A DNA stretch of 64,000 bases, from the NCBI RefSeq assembly GCF_033807715.1, contig NC_084599.1:27750125-27814124 (forward strand), given 5' to 3'. Each line of letters opens with the position of its first letter. Within the stretch, counting starts at the first letter, position 1. This document shows positions 33,726 through 46,690 of this stretch, one piece after another. The position numbers and the translations under genes are program-made. Below the pieces are notes generated by a model, which was not told where the DNA came from, did not search any database, and saw nothing but the letters and a program-made list of their open reading frames with translations. Source of the stretch: Cololabis saira (Eukaryota > Chordata > Actinopteri > Beloniformes > Belonidae).

Positions 33726-34590
33726 GGGGACCTATTATGAAAAACACGTTTTTTCTTGCTTTAACATATATAAAGTGGTTTCCCCTCACCCTGCCAACAC
33801 AGAGAAGGAGTAAAGCAACCAAAATTCTGCACACCCTGTCTGTACAGCCGCCCGGTGGATCCTTCCAGTGTCATGTGACTTTTACGAGCCGTTCAGATTC
33901 TGCTCCTGTCGTTACATAACGACAGGAGCGATTTGCATAGGTCGGCCTCTGCTGCGTGAAACCACACCCACAACTAACTCCGCCGGCCAGAGCATCCGCC
34001 ATTGTTCAGAAGCTGTGTATCGTGTGGCTGTTTCAACAACGAGGGACAGTACAAATTAGGTTTTGCATCGACACTTACCCTCATAAAAGGATCAGTACCA
34101 ACAGTACGGACCTGGCAACTGCACACGAGTCAGCAGTAAGTGACGTTAATTTTTTACGTTATTTTATATTTGTCTACAAGTATGATCTTTGCATGGGCTA
34201 AGTATTTAGCTTAGCTCCGGTGTTACCCGTTAAGTTACACCGGAGCTCTTTTAGTAATACATTTTTTTCTGTATGGTTTCAGATCTTCCAAGCAATGCAC
34301 CTGAAGCTGTTCAACGACACCTTCAGAAGATGCACGGTCCTTCCTTGAGCCAGCAATAGTGCATAAATGTTATTTATATACAACTTATGTTATTTTTTTT
34401 TTTAACAAAAAGTTGCCATTTGTGAACATTCAGTGTTGTGATTTCTTTACAGTTAACATGATTCATTTGTCTTGTAACATAAGAAATGAAATGATGAGGA
34501 ATCGGATTAAAGAACTGGTGTACCTGTTTAGAATTCAATTAAATCTTCCTGTGTGAAGACGAGGTGAACGGTTCCCCCCTTCAGGTAACT
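33724..34590. other. Repeat-like DNA with AAAGGGGACCTATTATG head
   Basis: The head AAAGGGGACCTATTATGAAA has a near match at 38881, so both mark one dispersed repeat. The interior has a palindromic GCTCCGGTGTTACC / TTACACCGGAGC pair at 34215-34249. No far terminus or ORF is supported. Confidence 0.45.
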
Positions 34591-34680
34591 AAAGGCTGAT
34601 TTATGGTTCCGCGTTACACCAACCCAGAGCCTACGGCGTAGGGTACGTGTCGATTTAACGCAGAACTGTAATTCAGGCTT
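34591..34680 (+). mobile_element. MITE family H, copy 2 (short)
   Basis: AAAGGCTGATTTATGGTTCC to TAATTCAGGCTT; the central palindrome is shortened compared with copy 3. Confidence 0.85.
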
Positions 34681-34936
34681 TAAGATCCCAGGGAGACGTT
34701 TATACCGTGTCTTACTGCATGCGAGTCTCCGACTAAGTCAGTCTGCCCCGATTTGGGCAAAACTCAAATCTGAAATTGATAGTAGACATTCAACGATATT
34801 TATTGTTTGGTAAAATCAACGTAGTCAGAAACACTGAGGACAATAAAACACACCTGTCAGTCACATATTCCAATAGTTTTGCCCACATGACTAATGGGTG
34901 GGTTCAAATAAATTGTGTGTGTGTGGTTTTTTTTTG

Positions 34937-35465
34937 TTCCCTCACTCGTGAACAAGATCCCGAGATACTTGAACTCCTCCACCTGAGGCAGGTCAATCTA
35001 CGCCCCTACCCTCACCTATGGTCATGAACTTTGGGTAGTGACCGAAAGGACAAGATCGCGGATACAAGCGGCCGAGATGAGTTTCCTCCGCAGGGTGGCT
35101 GGACGCTCCCTTAGAGATAGGGTGAGGAGTTCGGTCACCCGGGAGGAGCTCGGAGTCGAGCCGCTACTCCTCCACATTGAGAGGAGTCAGCTGAGGTGGC
35201 TTGGGCATCTGTACCGGATGCCTCCTGGACGCCTCCCTAGGGAGGTGTTCCAGGCATGTCCCACCGGGAGGAGACCCCGGGGAAGACCCAGGACACGCTG
35301 GAGAGACTATGTCTCTCGGCTGGCCTGGGAACGCCTCGGACTCCCCCCGGAAGAGCTGGAGGAGGTGTCTGGGGTGAGGGAAGTCTGGGCATCCCTGCTG
35401 AGGCTGCTGCCCCCGCGACCCGGTAACGGATAAGCGGGAGAAGATGAGTGAGAGTGAGTGAGTGA
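34937..35465 (+). mobile_element. RTE-like LINE copy with 5' inversion and TSD
   Basis: Bases 34937-34992 match 4796-4852 in inverted orientation relative to the rest. From 34993 the sequence is the LINE sense strand, matching the complement of 4677 downward; 118 bp of LINE sequence is missing at the junction. GTGGTTTTTTTTTG occurs at 34923-34936 and 35466-35479. This is the pattern expected from twin priming, in which two primers on the target each copy part of one LINE RNA. Confidence 0.88.
35038..35433 (+). pseudogene. C-terminal 131 codons of the RTE-like LINE ORF
   Basis: The frame starts inside the ORF at MTERTRSRIQAAEMSF and runs to PPRPGNG, almost identical to the end of the minus-strand copy at 4237. 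Reverse transcriptase motifs are absent. It is only the C-terminal domain and cannot work alone. Confidence 0.9.
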
Positions 35466-35479
35466 GTGGTTTTTTTTTG

Positions 35480-36070
35480 GCATATGCTGACTAGGTGGCT
35501 CAGGACCTGGATGCTGTACACCTGTTCTCGATCATGGTTAGAGTGGCATATAAACCCTGGATTCTCTTGCTGCCAGATTGGCGCCTATCTATTTTTGAGA
35601 ATGCCAATTCTCTAGTTTCGTCTCCCCAAGCTCAGCAGTATTTCTCTTTTCATCCCCAGCTCTCGTTTCTCCAGCCTCCCTGCCTCCCACCCTTCACTAC
35701 TGCCTGCCTGAACTGCCAGCCCCACCACACGTCTTCTCCCCGCTCCAACAGTGCCTCAGTCGGCCACTTCACCGGCCCTGTGTCAAACTCCCCGCTTCAC
35801 CAGCCCACATTTGGAACTTTCCTCCCTCACCCCCACAATACCCGGATCATCTAACTAAATCAGTCTTCACATTCGTACATTGGTCTCAGCCTCTGCATTT
35901 GGGTCCTAATCTAAGCACACATATATTCATCTTTTATGTCAAACTCAAATCTTGTCAGTCTACAGCAAAATTAATGGAATTGGACAAATTGTTCCAATAT
36001 GTTTTAGGAATAAACTCCACCCTCACTCACTCCTCTCTTGTTGCCCTCTTTAAGCTTAGGTCCTCTACCA
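35480..36070. other. Possible LTR-like or retroelement fragment
   Basis: A CATATAAACCCTGGATTC motif near 35551 resembles a TATA box in fish LTRs, followed by a C/T-rich stretch. A 119-codon frame over it has no domain. No matching second LTR or terminal TG/CA pair was found. Confidence 0.3.
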
Positions 36071-36275
36071 GAGGCCTGGAAGCTTTAGGGTTCTGTGCAG
36101 TATTTTGCTGTTCTGGACTGAGGTCTTTGATGTCGTTCCTGGGATCTGCTGGAGATCTGCTGGAGCCACTCTCCCAGCTTGGAAGTCACAACTCCCAGAG
36201 CCCCAACTACCATTCGCACCACTGCTGTCTCACCTTCCACATCTCAGACTCCTCCTACCTTTGGTATTTCTACAA
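36071..36275 (-). pseudogene. LINE ORF C-terminal scrap
   Basis: The minus strand reads LQQIPGTTSKTSVQNSKIL, a block I recognise from the C-terminal region of a fish non-LTR element. Stops surround it. The clade is not certain. Confidence 0.5.
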
Positions 36276-37576
36276 TTTCTCATTATCTGTTTATCTATCT
36301 GAATTCTAAAGTGAGTGATCAAGATCGTTACCAAAGTTGAATGGGTTCTTTCCTTAACCTCCACCTACTCTCATGAAAATTGGCGGATAGTTTTTGCAAA
36401 ATGATGCTCCTGAGTAAAAAAAAACAAAAACAGATACGGTAAGTGGAAGAGAAATTATTACTCTGCATCATCTTAACAAATCTATTTGACCAGTCTCTTC
36501 CAAGTATTGTCTTTTCCTATGAAACAAATTATCATCCTCAGGAATTGGCAACAAATAGGACTTCAGATGCTTTCATTGCCACTGCATGGATGAAGTTACT
36601 GTTGCCTTTCCTGGCTTGAAGTGATCATGCTATATTAGTTTGGAGCCATCTGATTTTAATATCTCGTATTCATAGAGAAGCATTGCATCCAACATAACTC
36701 TGGGAATGTCCCAACATTTTTCTGAATAACCAAAGACAAAGAATAACAAGGAGTCTCTTCTTGAAAAAGAACAGATCTGGTTCGTGTTTTCTGACTGGTT
36801 GAATTCCCGGAAGCCTGCTGGTGGGCAGAGCTAATGGATCATGAATTTGCACAACTGCTATTGCTGTACACACATTGAACATTGATTTTGTTAAATTTTT
36901 CCTGTAAATTAGTTCAACACCGACAGTCGTTCCATGCAAGTTCGAGCCAGACCTGGATTCAGAATGTGAACAGCACAGTGAACTTCAACAGGGTAAATTA
37001 CAGCTGGATATATCTATTCTGTGAAATATTGTAATACTTACCTGCTATTGTGAAACATTATGGATTGTCATTTTTTGAAGTTTTAGCTAAAAAATAGATA
37101 GGCTAAGGTTGCTACCGCTAAACCAATTTCAGCATCATAGTTGCCAACAATCAAGGCTGTTTTGTCTGAATTTATTTTATTGATTGATTGATTTTTGCTG
37201 TAATACAGAGCTTAAAATTGTAATGCTCGAATTGATTGCAAATCATGTGGTATGCTGGGTCTTATTCACAAAACAGTCCTCGTTTGAAGTGTTGTGAACA
37301 AACAAACATGGTCGGTCAACTTGCCCCAACAGACATGTTCCGATGAAGACGTACTGGAGACAGATCAACTGGGATGGAAAACACCGTTGGTCTGCATTTG
37401 TAAACTGCTGCTTTTAGAAATGACTGCTGAAGCTCTTCCTCTTGTGGACACATTGCCTGAAGATTATGACCCTGCACTATGACTGAAATGAAACTCCACC
37501 CTCAATGATATGACAGGAAGTAGATGTTTAAAAAACTATTAGAAGAAAATGTTCTCTGTATTTTGAAAGTTGAGTA
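36276..37576. other. Unassigned DNA
   Basis: A 62-codon frame at 37294-37482 has no domain. No element ends seen. Confidence 0.45.
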
Positions 37577-37736
<160 letters not shown>

Positions 37737-37737
37737 T

Positions 37738-38875
37738 AGAGCCTCCAGTTATCTCCAAGATAACATAGTGAAACTCTGAAAAACAGAATATGACCACTAA
37801 CTAGTATTAATACTAGTAAACAGTGCCTCCTCTAATCCATATGAGCTGTCTAGGAGATGATATTATTACTTTCAAACTTAGCTTTTGCTACATCTGATTT
37901 CAGATCATAAAAAATGTAGAACCAACTGGAACAAATACACACACACCAGGTGTAGGGAGATAAATGCTGGTCTCAGGTGCAGGTCGGCTGAGGTTATACA
38001 ATAGTCTCTGGCTTTTGAAACAATGGGAGTTGATGTATCTTCACAACTGCCTCAGAAAGCGAATTGTAAGATTTCAAGAGTCATATTGAGCCAAATTTCC
38101 TGTCATCCTGCACGTCACTTATTATCCTAATAAGTAATCCATGCTATTGAAGTGCTCCAACCAATGAGCCCTTGGGAACTGTTATTCCCTGTGAATAGTA
38201 GCTACTTTTCACGGGGAACACACTTACAAAAGTCCAAGAAATTTAAACTGAGATGCTGCTGATGTGATTAATTTAAAGTCTCATAATGTTTGTTGAAATG
38301 AGATGTATCATGTCTTGCTCTCATTAAATATGCAGGTGAATTGGATGTTATGTGTTACAGATACATTTTTATTTTAACCTTTCTATTTAATTGTCTTAGT
38401 TTTAGTATATTTATGTATAACGCTAGGTATACATTAAACCATTCAAGTCATATAGCACAAGATTGCATTCCTTTATACACTATCATCAGGATGGACTAAG
38501 GGACTCAATATGCCAGAAAAAATACCAAAAGCCATAAACTGTATTCATAGAAGATAGGGGGCAGAGAAGTAGAATTGGGAAATCTGGGATGTCTGAAGAA
38601 AGACAGCTTGACATATCCTGCTGAGTTCTTTTCCCAGGTTTCCGATGCATGAAGGCCAAGCTGAAATGAAAGGATGCAGCTACGTCAAGCAAGGTGCAAA
38701 TAAACTTGGAAAGTTCATCATTTTCTTAAGCAGACCATGAGGTCAGTCGCAGAGTTACTGATGCAGAAATTGAGAAAACTTCTAACATTGATGTTTCACA
38801 AAGTGATAGCAGACAAACTGATTTCCTTGCTGTCCAATATAGCTTAAAAGAAAGCCTGAAAATCAGTTAAAACAA
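37738..38875. other. Unassigned AT-rich DNA
   Basis: Nothing recognised. Confidence 0.5.
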
Positions 38876-39123
38876 CCTTAAAGGTGACCTATTATGGCAT
38901 TTAATGTATATTTTAAACAGGCCTTGAATGTCTTAAAAACAAGCTTTTGATTGTTTTTTCTACATACTGTAAATTAGAAATTCAGCCTTTATCTTTACCG
39001 TTTCTAACCTCATTCTCAATGAGGGATTCTGAGTGGGCGGGGCTATGATAATGAGGCACTGTGCTGATTTGGCTGCCTGACGCGATACACCGCTATGAAA
39101 AAATGGTGGAAGCCGGCGGAGTT
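38876..39123. repeat. Second copy of the (G)GACCTATTATG-head repeat
   Basis: Begins CTTAAAGGTGACCTATTATG like 33724. It contains GAGTGGGCGGGGCTATGATAA and stops against MITE family H copy 3. Confidence 0.5.
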
Positions 39124-39271
39124 AAGGCTGATTTATAGTTCCGCGTTACACCAACGCAGAGCCTACGGTGTAGGATACGCGGCAACGCGCACCGTAGGCC
39201 AGGCCGTACCCTACGCCGTACCATACGCCGTAGGCTTTGCGTCGATTTAACGCGGAACGATAATTCAGGCT
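39124..39271 (+). mobile_element. MITE family H, copy 3
   Basis: AAGGCTGATTTATAGTTCCG to ATAATTCAGGC, 148 bp. The centre holds GCCTACGG / CCGTAGGC palindromes repeated several times. Confidence 0.88.
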
Positions 39272-40474
39272 ATATGTGATGCAAGCGTCAGCGACAAAAT
39301 CAATTCCATCCATCCATTTGCTTTATTTTTTATTGGACTGTCGTAACTGTCCGCAGCGACGCAGCGCTGCACAGCGCACAGTGGCAACTGGCTGGAGGGA
39401 GATGGACAGAGAGCTTCCGATGTCATGCAGTGCTACACGACAAGTACCTTTTGCAACCTCAGTAAGGTCTAAACATCTCAACAGCAACAGCATTGAATAT
39501 GTTGGCGGTTGATCAAATGTGTGAAGCAAAACATACTCACAGACGATCATAAACAACTGTCAGTTACGCGTATTACTGATCAGAGTGAGAGCTGACTGAA
39601 CAGCAGCAGGATTAAGAAATCCTGGTTGTAAGTCTCAAATGGGCTTGCTACAAAGAATATCTCCATCGTAACTTGTATTCCCTTGCTTTTGTGCAACTGA
39701 CTCCAGATTAAGTTCAGTTAGGATAAATTACATATTCATCCTTTATCCCTATATCTTGGAATCATGGCACAGCCCTCTGCAGCTGTTGGTGCCTGTTGCG
39801 GGTGTGTAGAGTGGAGGACCACAATATAGACTTCAGGCACACTGGTTGATAAAATAATAAACTTGATTTAACAAAGTCAAAAGCACTGCTGAGGCTCAAT
39901 GTCCAAAATACTGAGGGAAGGAATGATTAATGATACGATGCAGGTGTGTGGCTGTCAGTAACAGAAAGTGTTGTGAAACAAGGGTCGGAAGCAAAGATCA
40001 CCAGACTACACAAGGATACAGGCTCTACAAAATGTAAGAGGAAGTAAAGCTGCATCAATAAAATCAAACAGAACATGCAGTCCTCAAATGACAAGAGACA
40101 TGGAAGGTACTGTATGATAAGAAAAATAATTTGGTGTCTACAGCAAATTTGAAGAAAAGTACAGTTTGACAGAGAACATATGGGCATATTAATCAGCTGT
40201 TTGGATGCATCGACAGTTGATATTTCCAGCAAATCAAACATGTAAGAAAACATGACACATGTGTTACAAAAACATGTAGCTGAAGAAACTGTGCAGAAGA
40301 ATGATTCAAACAAATAGTTAGCTGATAAGATTGGTGGAAAGCTGTGCACAAAGGCCAAGCTTTTGTCTCGGTCAATGTTTGTCTGTAAACAATGTTTATC
40401 AGTGAACAGTTAGCATGAAATATACTTATTTTCACAACTATGTACTGTTTAAACTTGAAATGCAGTCCAACATT
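39272..40474. other. Unassigned DNA
   Basis: Frames at 39927-40513 (minus) have no domain. Nothing else recognised. Confidence 0.45.
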
Positions 40475-40818
40475 GGGGCGGCAGTAGCTCAGGTGGTAGA
40501 GCGGGTCGTCCAATGATCAGAAGGTCGGCGGTTCGAATCCCGCTCTGTCCCTGTTTGCTGTCGTAGTGTCCTTAGGCAAGACACCTTACCCACCTTGCCC
40601 CGTGTGAATGTGTATGAATGTTTGCTGGTGGTCGGAGGGGCCGTTTGGCGCGATATGGCAGCCACGCTTCCGTCAGTCTGCCCCAGGGCAGCTGTGGTTA
40701 CAAAACGTAGCTTACCACCACATGTGTATGAATAAAAAATGATCTCTGTAAAGCGCTCTGGGTGCCTTGAAGGGCGCTATATAAAAAACCAAGTACCGGT
40801 AATTATTATTATTATTAA
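40475..40818 (+). mobile_element. tRNA-derived SINE
   Basis: The head GGGGCGGCAGTAGCTCAGG is tRNA-like, with an A-box-like TAGCTCAGGTGG and a B box GGTTCGAATCC. A tRNA-unrelated body follows (GTCGTAGTGTCCTTAGGCAA). The tail AAAGCGCTCTGGGTGCC / AAGGGCGCTATATAAA is L2-like and ends in (ATT)n. RNA polymerase III would transcribe it and an L2-type LINE would mobilise it. AACAT on both sides may be a short TSD. Confidence 0.88.
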
Positions 40819-41826
40819 CATCCCACACTTCTGACGAAGGAACTGGTCTTTAACCTTCCCCTTTCTCAGCTTCTCCGTGCTCAGCTCATGTTCCGATGTG
40901 AAACTGATCCACTGTGAATACACTAAGTATATTTGCATTAGATTTTTCACAATTAATTTGAGTTACCTGGGAATTATTTATCTTTAAGCAGTGTAATTAT
41001 TAATTATCCAATATTGGCAAACTAAATTTGAGACAGCTCTCACAACTTCACCCGCTTAAAATAGATTACAAGTAGATTATTCCTTTCTTTACGCCCACTT
41101 CAGCAGTGAACACCTCCAACAGCTCAAATCATAGAGTTTGGAGGCCGTGCCTGAGAGACAGGTGGGTGGTGATTAAGAAAAAAAGAAAAAAGACTGACTT
41201 TTAGAACACATGGAGCAGATTTAAGAAGTAACATTTAAGGATCATCAGCAAGTATTTTAGCAAGAGTATAAATTGTGAGTTAATAGAGCAAACATACCTT
41301 GTTTAATTTCTGAAAACAGATGTTCTCTGTATTTGAATAAAAGCTTTACTTCTTCATCTTAAGATCTTAAGTTGCATCATGGAATGTACGGTAATTAACT
41401 TTTTGTGTCTTCGATGTGGTCTATTTCGTAGGTGACACACTGTGTGATTGTGCTTTATGACCCTTGTTCTAACAACAAAAAAAGAGATGGAAAAAAAGAA
41501 AGAAATTGCAGTATTAAATTAAACACATTTCATAAAATTTTAACTTTAAGTACCCCGAAGCTGAGTATTTTTGAAAAGTAGTACATCTTACCCAGCAGTT
41601 TGTGACTTTGCTGACATCGAGGTGTTATCACATCTGTTTTTTGATGATATGATCCTTTTTGTTTAATAAAAGTTTGCTTTTTTGATAGGCACTGGGACAA
41701 TCTGCAGCAGAGAAGTGGTCAACTCATTTATATACACCTTGCTGCACGACTTTTATTAAACATCCTCAAATGCGGGATAAACAGATTATATGCAGTATAC
41801 AGATATTTATACAAACTTACTTTGTA
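40819..41826. other. Unassigned AT-rich DNA
   Basis: Nothing recognised. Confidence 0.5.
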
Positions 41827-43215
41827 ATTAAAGCTGCAAGCAGCGATGAACGGGCCCGCGCGCCCTTGTGCACGTACAGGCGTGCTGCAGTGGAAGCACT
41901 TGTATGACTTGCATGTAGATGTCTTCACCAGTCGCGAGTCTCTATATCAAACCATTCAAAAGTTATAGCAGAAAGTAGGAACTATCAGATATCGACCAAT
42001 CAGATGAAGGAGGGGGGCTAATTTGCAGCAATTATGTTCAAGGACTCAAAACTGAGTCTGATGACACCACCCAAGAGTCTTTATGTCAAACCATTCAAAA
42101 GTTATTGCAGAAAATTGGAACTATCACATATCGAGCAATCAGAAGAAGGGGCGGGGCTAATTCATGCCAATGAGGGTGAAGTACCCAAAACCGAGTCAGA
42201 TGACACCACCCACGACTCTGTATGTCATACCATTCAAAAGTTATGGCAGAAAATAGGATCTATCAAATATTGACCAATCAGAAGAAGGGGTGGGGCTAAT
42301 TAAGGCCAATGAAGGTCAAGTACTCAATACCGAGTCCGATGACACCACCCACGAGTGTTTATGTCAAACCATTCAAAAGTTATGCCAGAAAATAGGGACT
42401 ATCAAATATTGACCGATCAGAAGAAGAGGCGGGGCTAATATGCACCAATTATGTTCAAGGACTCAAAACCGAGTCCGATGACACCACCCACGACTCTTTA
42501 TGTCAAACGATTCAAAAGTTATGGCAGAAAATAGGAACTCACATATCAACCAATCAGAAATGGGGCGGGGCTAATTCATGCCAATGAAGGTCAAGTACTC
42601 AATACCGAGTCAGATGACACCACCCATGACTCTTTATATCACACCATTCAAAAGTTATGGCAGAAATTAGGAACTATCAAATATGGACGGGGGCGCACTT
42701 TTTGGCATCTATCGGTAATGCTTTTGACTGAGAAAAGTAATGCGCGTCGTCACAGGATCGAGACACACATTTTGATGTATAACACCCCTGGGTGCACGTT
42801 AAGGTTCGGGCCGTATTAACTGCCGAAGGAATGGCAAAAATTGCACCAAAATTACACGATTCATTCAAATGGGCCGACTTCGTTTTCAGTTTGCGCCAAG
42901 AGACTTTTCTTTAAATTGCAACATGATACAGGTGTGTACCGATTTACGTGCATGTACGTCAAACCGTATTGTGGGGCTTGCGGCACAAAGTTTTCTAGGG
43001 GGCGCTGTTGAGCCATTTTGCCACACCCATTAATGCAAACCATTAAATATCAAATTTTTCGCCAGGCCTGGCTTACGTGCAAAATTTGGTGACTTTTGGG
43101 GTACGTTTAGGGGGGCAAAAAGGCCCTCCTTTAGTCAGAAAAAAACGAGAATAAAGAAAGAAAAGAAAATTCCTACAGATACAAGAGGACCTTCGCACTG
43201 TAAGTGCTCGGTCCC
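41827..43215 (-). mobile_element. Dispersed repeat family A, copy 3
   Basis: On + it starts ATTAAAGCTGCAAGCAGC and ends AAGTGCTCGGTCCCTAATAA, the inverse of copies 1 and 2. The tandem part (about 41940-42690) has five to six units, each with ACCAATCAG and GGGGCGGGGCTAA. No ORF. Confidence 0.8.
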
Positions 43216-44825
43216 TAATAATACAGCCCTATTGTCTTCGGCTTGTCTCTAACAGTGTCTTTGCTAGTCAGTGTGATGTTAAACTCTGTGTAACCCTCTG
43301 CTGAAGGAAAGATTTGTTAGGAACAATCAGGACTGGTAAAAAAATCTTTAGTCTGCTGTTGATAATCTCATCTGTAATCCACCTGTTCCATCTGATCCAT
43401 TACAAAGAGAAGCTTCGAGGTAAACTACAGACAGAAACAGACCAATTGCTCCAGACCTTTTGGAACTGTTGAACCTCAGACCGTGCATGGATTAGCAGAG
43501 CATAAATTATTTATAGTGACTCACCAAAGGTGAAGTGGTTTAAGAATCATGACACAATCAGCTAATTGTAGATGCAGGAGGTTGATTTACATCTTGGTTT
43601 CATACAAGAGAGATTTGTTGAACATGCCAAAAACTGACTGTATTCTATGTGTGGGTGTACCATTTTTCTTTGTGACCAGGGAAAACATTTTCTCTTTATT
43701 GACATTCATTCCTTTTTGGTGGCAGAAAGTGAGAGTGCAGTCTTCGTAATGTCTCAAATTTCTCAGTCTTCCTCTGTAATGAGTTTTTCTTACAGTTCAA
43801 GAGAGGGCCGTTGCTGTCAACTGAATGTCTAACAGGTAACACTCTCATCGCACATTGTTAAGTGCAATAACCACTAATACCTCGCGTATTTTTGGAAATA
43901 TTTGTAAATATTTTGTAAATATTATTTGTTTATTTGGTGTTTACTACTTTTTTTTCTCTCTTGTACATAGTCTTTTTCTACTTTTTATATTGCTCTTTTT
44001 TATTATTTAACTATTTATGGTTATTTCTATTTTTAAGCTTTTGTATAAAGCGTGTGTTTTTTGGCTGCTGCACGACTGAATTTCTCCTCTGGGAGATCAA
44101 TAAATTCTACTATACTATACTATAGTATACTATTAAGTAGGGTCATTCAACAGCTCTTCCAAGTGTCTATATCTGACTACTATCAGGAAAGAAAGAAGGA
44201 ACTGTACAAGTGACGAGAAAATCTAACAAAGTTCTTTCTTTGTTGCCTTTTCTTTTTTTTTATTTGTGAGAGGTCTTTCATTAGTCTGTCATCATCCCCT
44301 ACTAATGAGAGTCATCTAAGTTGGAGAATTGCCCATCTTAAAGAGAATATTTCTTCAAAGTCTGTCAGCATGTTATTGCAACAATGTTCTCCAATGATGA
44401 AAAAAGTTGAATGCTTCCATGAGACCTGTTTTGTGTCTTTTCTTCAGTGGTGATTTATACATCATCTCGTATCCCAAACTTTTCATACTCCCTAACTGTA
44501 AAATTATGTTATTTTCCTACAGCTGCAGGAATCTTTCAGATATGCACCGGGGGTAAGATGCACAAAACTCTGGCAAGAACTGTGTGTACATGTAGAAATG
44601 CAGGAATGAGCAAAAACACATTATTTTGGCCAGATTTATAAAACCCTGTGTTCTTGTAGTTTATTTTCATAAATATCAGTCATCGTGGAACTATAGTCTA
44701 GAAGTCCTGAAGGAAATTATGAGGAGTACAGAGGAGGTCTTGAATGTGAATCAAAAAGTACTCATGCAAGGACTGTGTTGATGTTTAGTAGATCAGGTGG
44801 CATAATAATAGTCAATGGCAATATT
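43216..44825. other. Unassigned DNA with a LINE-like 3' tail
   Basis: At about 44060-44130 the text GCTGCTGCACGACTGAATTT, TCTCCTCTGGGAGATCAAT and then AAATTCTACTATACTATAC resembles fish non-LTR 3' ends with a short tandem tail. The body of that element is not identifiable. No gene recognised. Confidence 0.45.
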
Positions 44826-44826
44826 T

Positions 44827-46690
44827 AGGGCTCGAGCACTGACAGTGCGAAGGCCCTATTGTATCTGTAGGAATGTCATGTCGTTTTTATTAGCATTTTT
44901 CTTCCGACAAAATGAGGGCCTTTTTGCCCCCCTAAACGTGCCCCAAAAGTCACCAAATTTTGCACGCAAGCCAGGCCTGGCGAAAATTTTTATATTTAAT
45001 GGTTTGCATTAATGGGCGTGGCCTAATGGCTCAACAGCCAGAACCCCTAGAAAAATTTGTGCCTCGAGTCCCACAATACGGTTTGACGTACATGCACGAA
45101 AATCGGTACACACCTGTATCCTGTTGCAACTTAAAGAAAAGTCTCTTGGCCCCATGGCCGAAACTGAACAGGAAGTCGGCCATTTTGAATTAATCGTGTA
45201 ATTTTGCCACAATTTATGCCATTTCTTCGGCCGCTTCTTCGCCCGTACCGTAACGTGCACCCAGGTGTGTTATACATCAAAATGTGCTTCTCGATCCTGC
45301 AACGATGTGCATTACTTTTTCTCAGTCAAAAGCGTTACCGTGGCGACGATAGACGCCAAAAAGCGCGACCCCCCTTCATCTGATTGGTCCATATTTGATA
45401 GTTCCCCAAAAGTCACCAAATTTTGCACGCAAGCCAGGCCTGGTGAAAAATTTTATATTTCATGGTTTGCATTAATGGGCGTGGCCTAATGGCTCAACAG
45501 CGCCCCCTAGAAAACTTTGTGCCTGTTGTGCTGTGTGTGTGTGTCCTGTGATTTTCTTGTCTTAACTTAATATGCAGATAGGTGTGTGCCACAGCCATGC
45601 GGTCATTGGTGGGAAGGTTCCATGCCCTGGGCGGTGATTGGCTGAAACCGACAACCACCTGAGATATAAGGAGCCAAGATGGCGGCCACCAGAGGGCTGC
45701 AAGCGGGCTGCAGACTCTCATCCTCCTCCTCTCCCAACTGGCCACACCTTTTGCTTAGAACATTGCTATATATTTTGATATTAGTTACTTGTGAGTAGTA
45801 AGGGTGGGCTGCAAGTTTTGTTAACCTTGTTTTCTCCTGTTTATTTTAGTTAGGGAGGTAAGCCTTGTGTCATTTGTTTTCTTTTGTTTGACAGGTCAGT
45901 TACCTACTCCTAAGACAGGACCCTTTTGTTTGTTGTTTTGGCCTTTGTCCACCCTGAAGCCTATTAGCTCAGTCTCAGTTTAGTTATATGTTCATTTACT
46001 TTTGTGTAAATAAATCACTTCCTTTTTGAGTCCTTGAACATAATTGGTGCAAAGTAGCCCCGCCCCTTCTTCTGATTGGTCAATATTTGATAGTCCCTAT
46101 TCTCGGCCATAACTTTTGAACGGGTTGTGATAAAGACATGTGGGTGGTGTCATCGGACTCGGTATTGAGTACTTGACCTTCATTGGCATGAATTAGCCCC
46201 GCCCCTTTTTTCTGATTGGTCAATATTTGATAGTCCCTATTTTCTGCTATAACTTTTGAATGGTTTGATATAGAGAGTCGTGGGTGGTGTCATCTGACTC
46301 GGTTTTGAGTACTTGACCTTCATTGGCATGAATTAGCCCCGCCCCTTCTTCTGATTGGTCGATATTTGATAGTGCCTATTTTCGGCCATAACTTTTGAAT
46401 GGTTTGACATAGAGAGTCGTGGCTGGTTTCATCTGACTCGGATTTGAGTACCTGACTTTCATTGGTATTAATTAGCCCCGCCACTTCTTCTTATTGGTCG
46501 ATATCTGATAGTTCCTACTTTCTGCCCTAACTTTTGAATGGTGTGATACAGAGAGTCATGGGTGGTGTCATCCGCTAAATGTCCAGGCCTGAAGACATCT
46601 AAATGCAAGTCATACAAGCGCTTCCACTACAGCACGCCTGAACGTGCACAATGGTGCGAGTGCCCGTTCATCGCTGCTTGCAGCTTTAAA
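44827..46690 (+). mobile_element. Dispersed repeat family A, copy 4 (rearranged)
   Basis: Starts TTAGGGCTCGAGCACTGACA and ends TTCATCGCTGCTTGCAGC. The middle is replaced or interrupted by an LTR-like segment at about 45524-46017. The tandem part resumes with GAGTCCTTGAACATAATTGG and four GC-box/CCAAT units. Confidence 0.8.
45524..46017 (+). mobile_element. Solo-LTR-like insertion in family A copy 4
   Basis: It runs from TGTTGTGCTGTGTG to AAATAAATCA (494 bp if TG...CA). It contains GATATAAGGAG (TATA-like, 45662), then AAGATGGCGGCC, and an AATAAA near its end, the layout of a retroviral-type promoter and polyadenylation unit. The flanks do not show a short direct repeat, so the borders are uncertain. 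Confidence 0.5.

Noticed and set aside
37294..37482. 62-codon frame as a small gene
   Set aside because: No domain, no conserved context and no sign of splicing or a signal peptide.
40475..40560. A functional tRNA gene
   Set aside because: The A and B boxes are present but the sequence continues into a SINE body and an L2-like tail with (ATT)n, and the acceptor-stem ends do not pair well.
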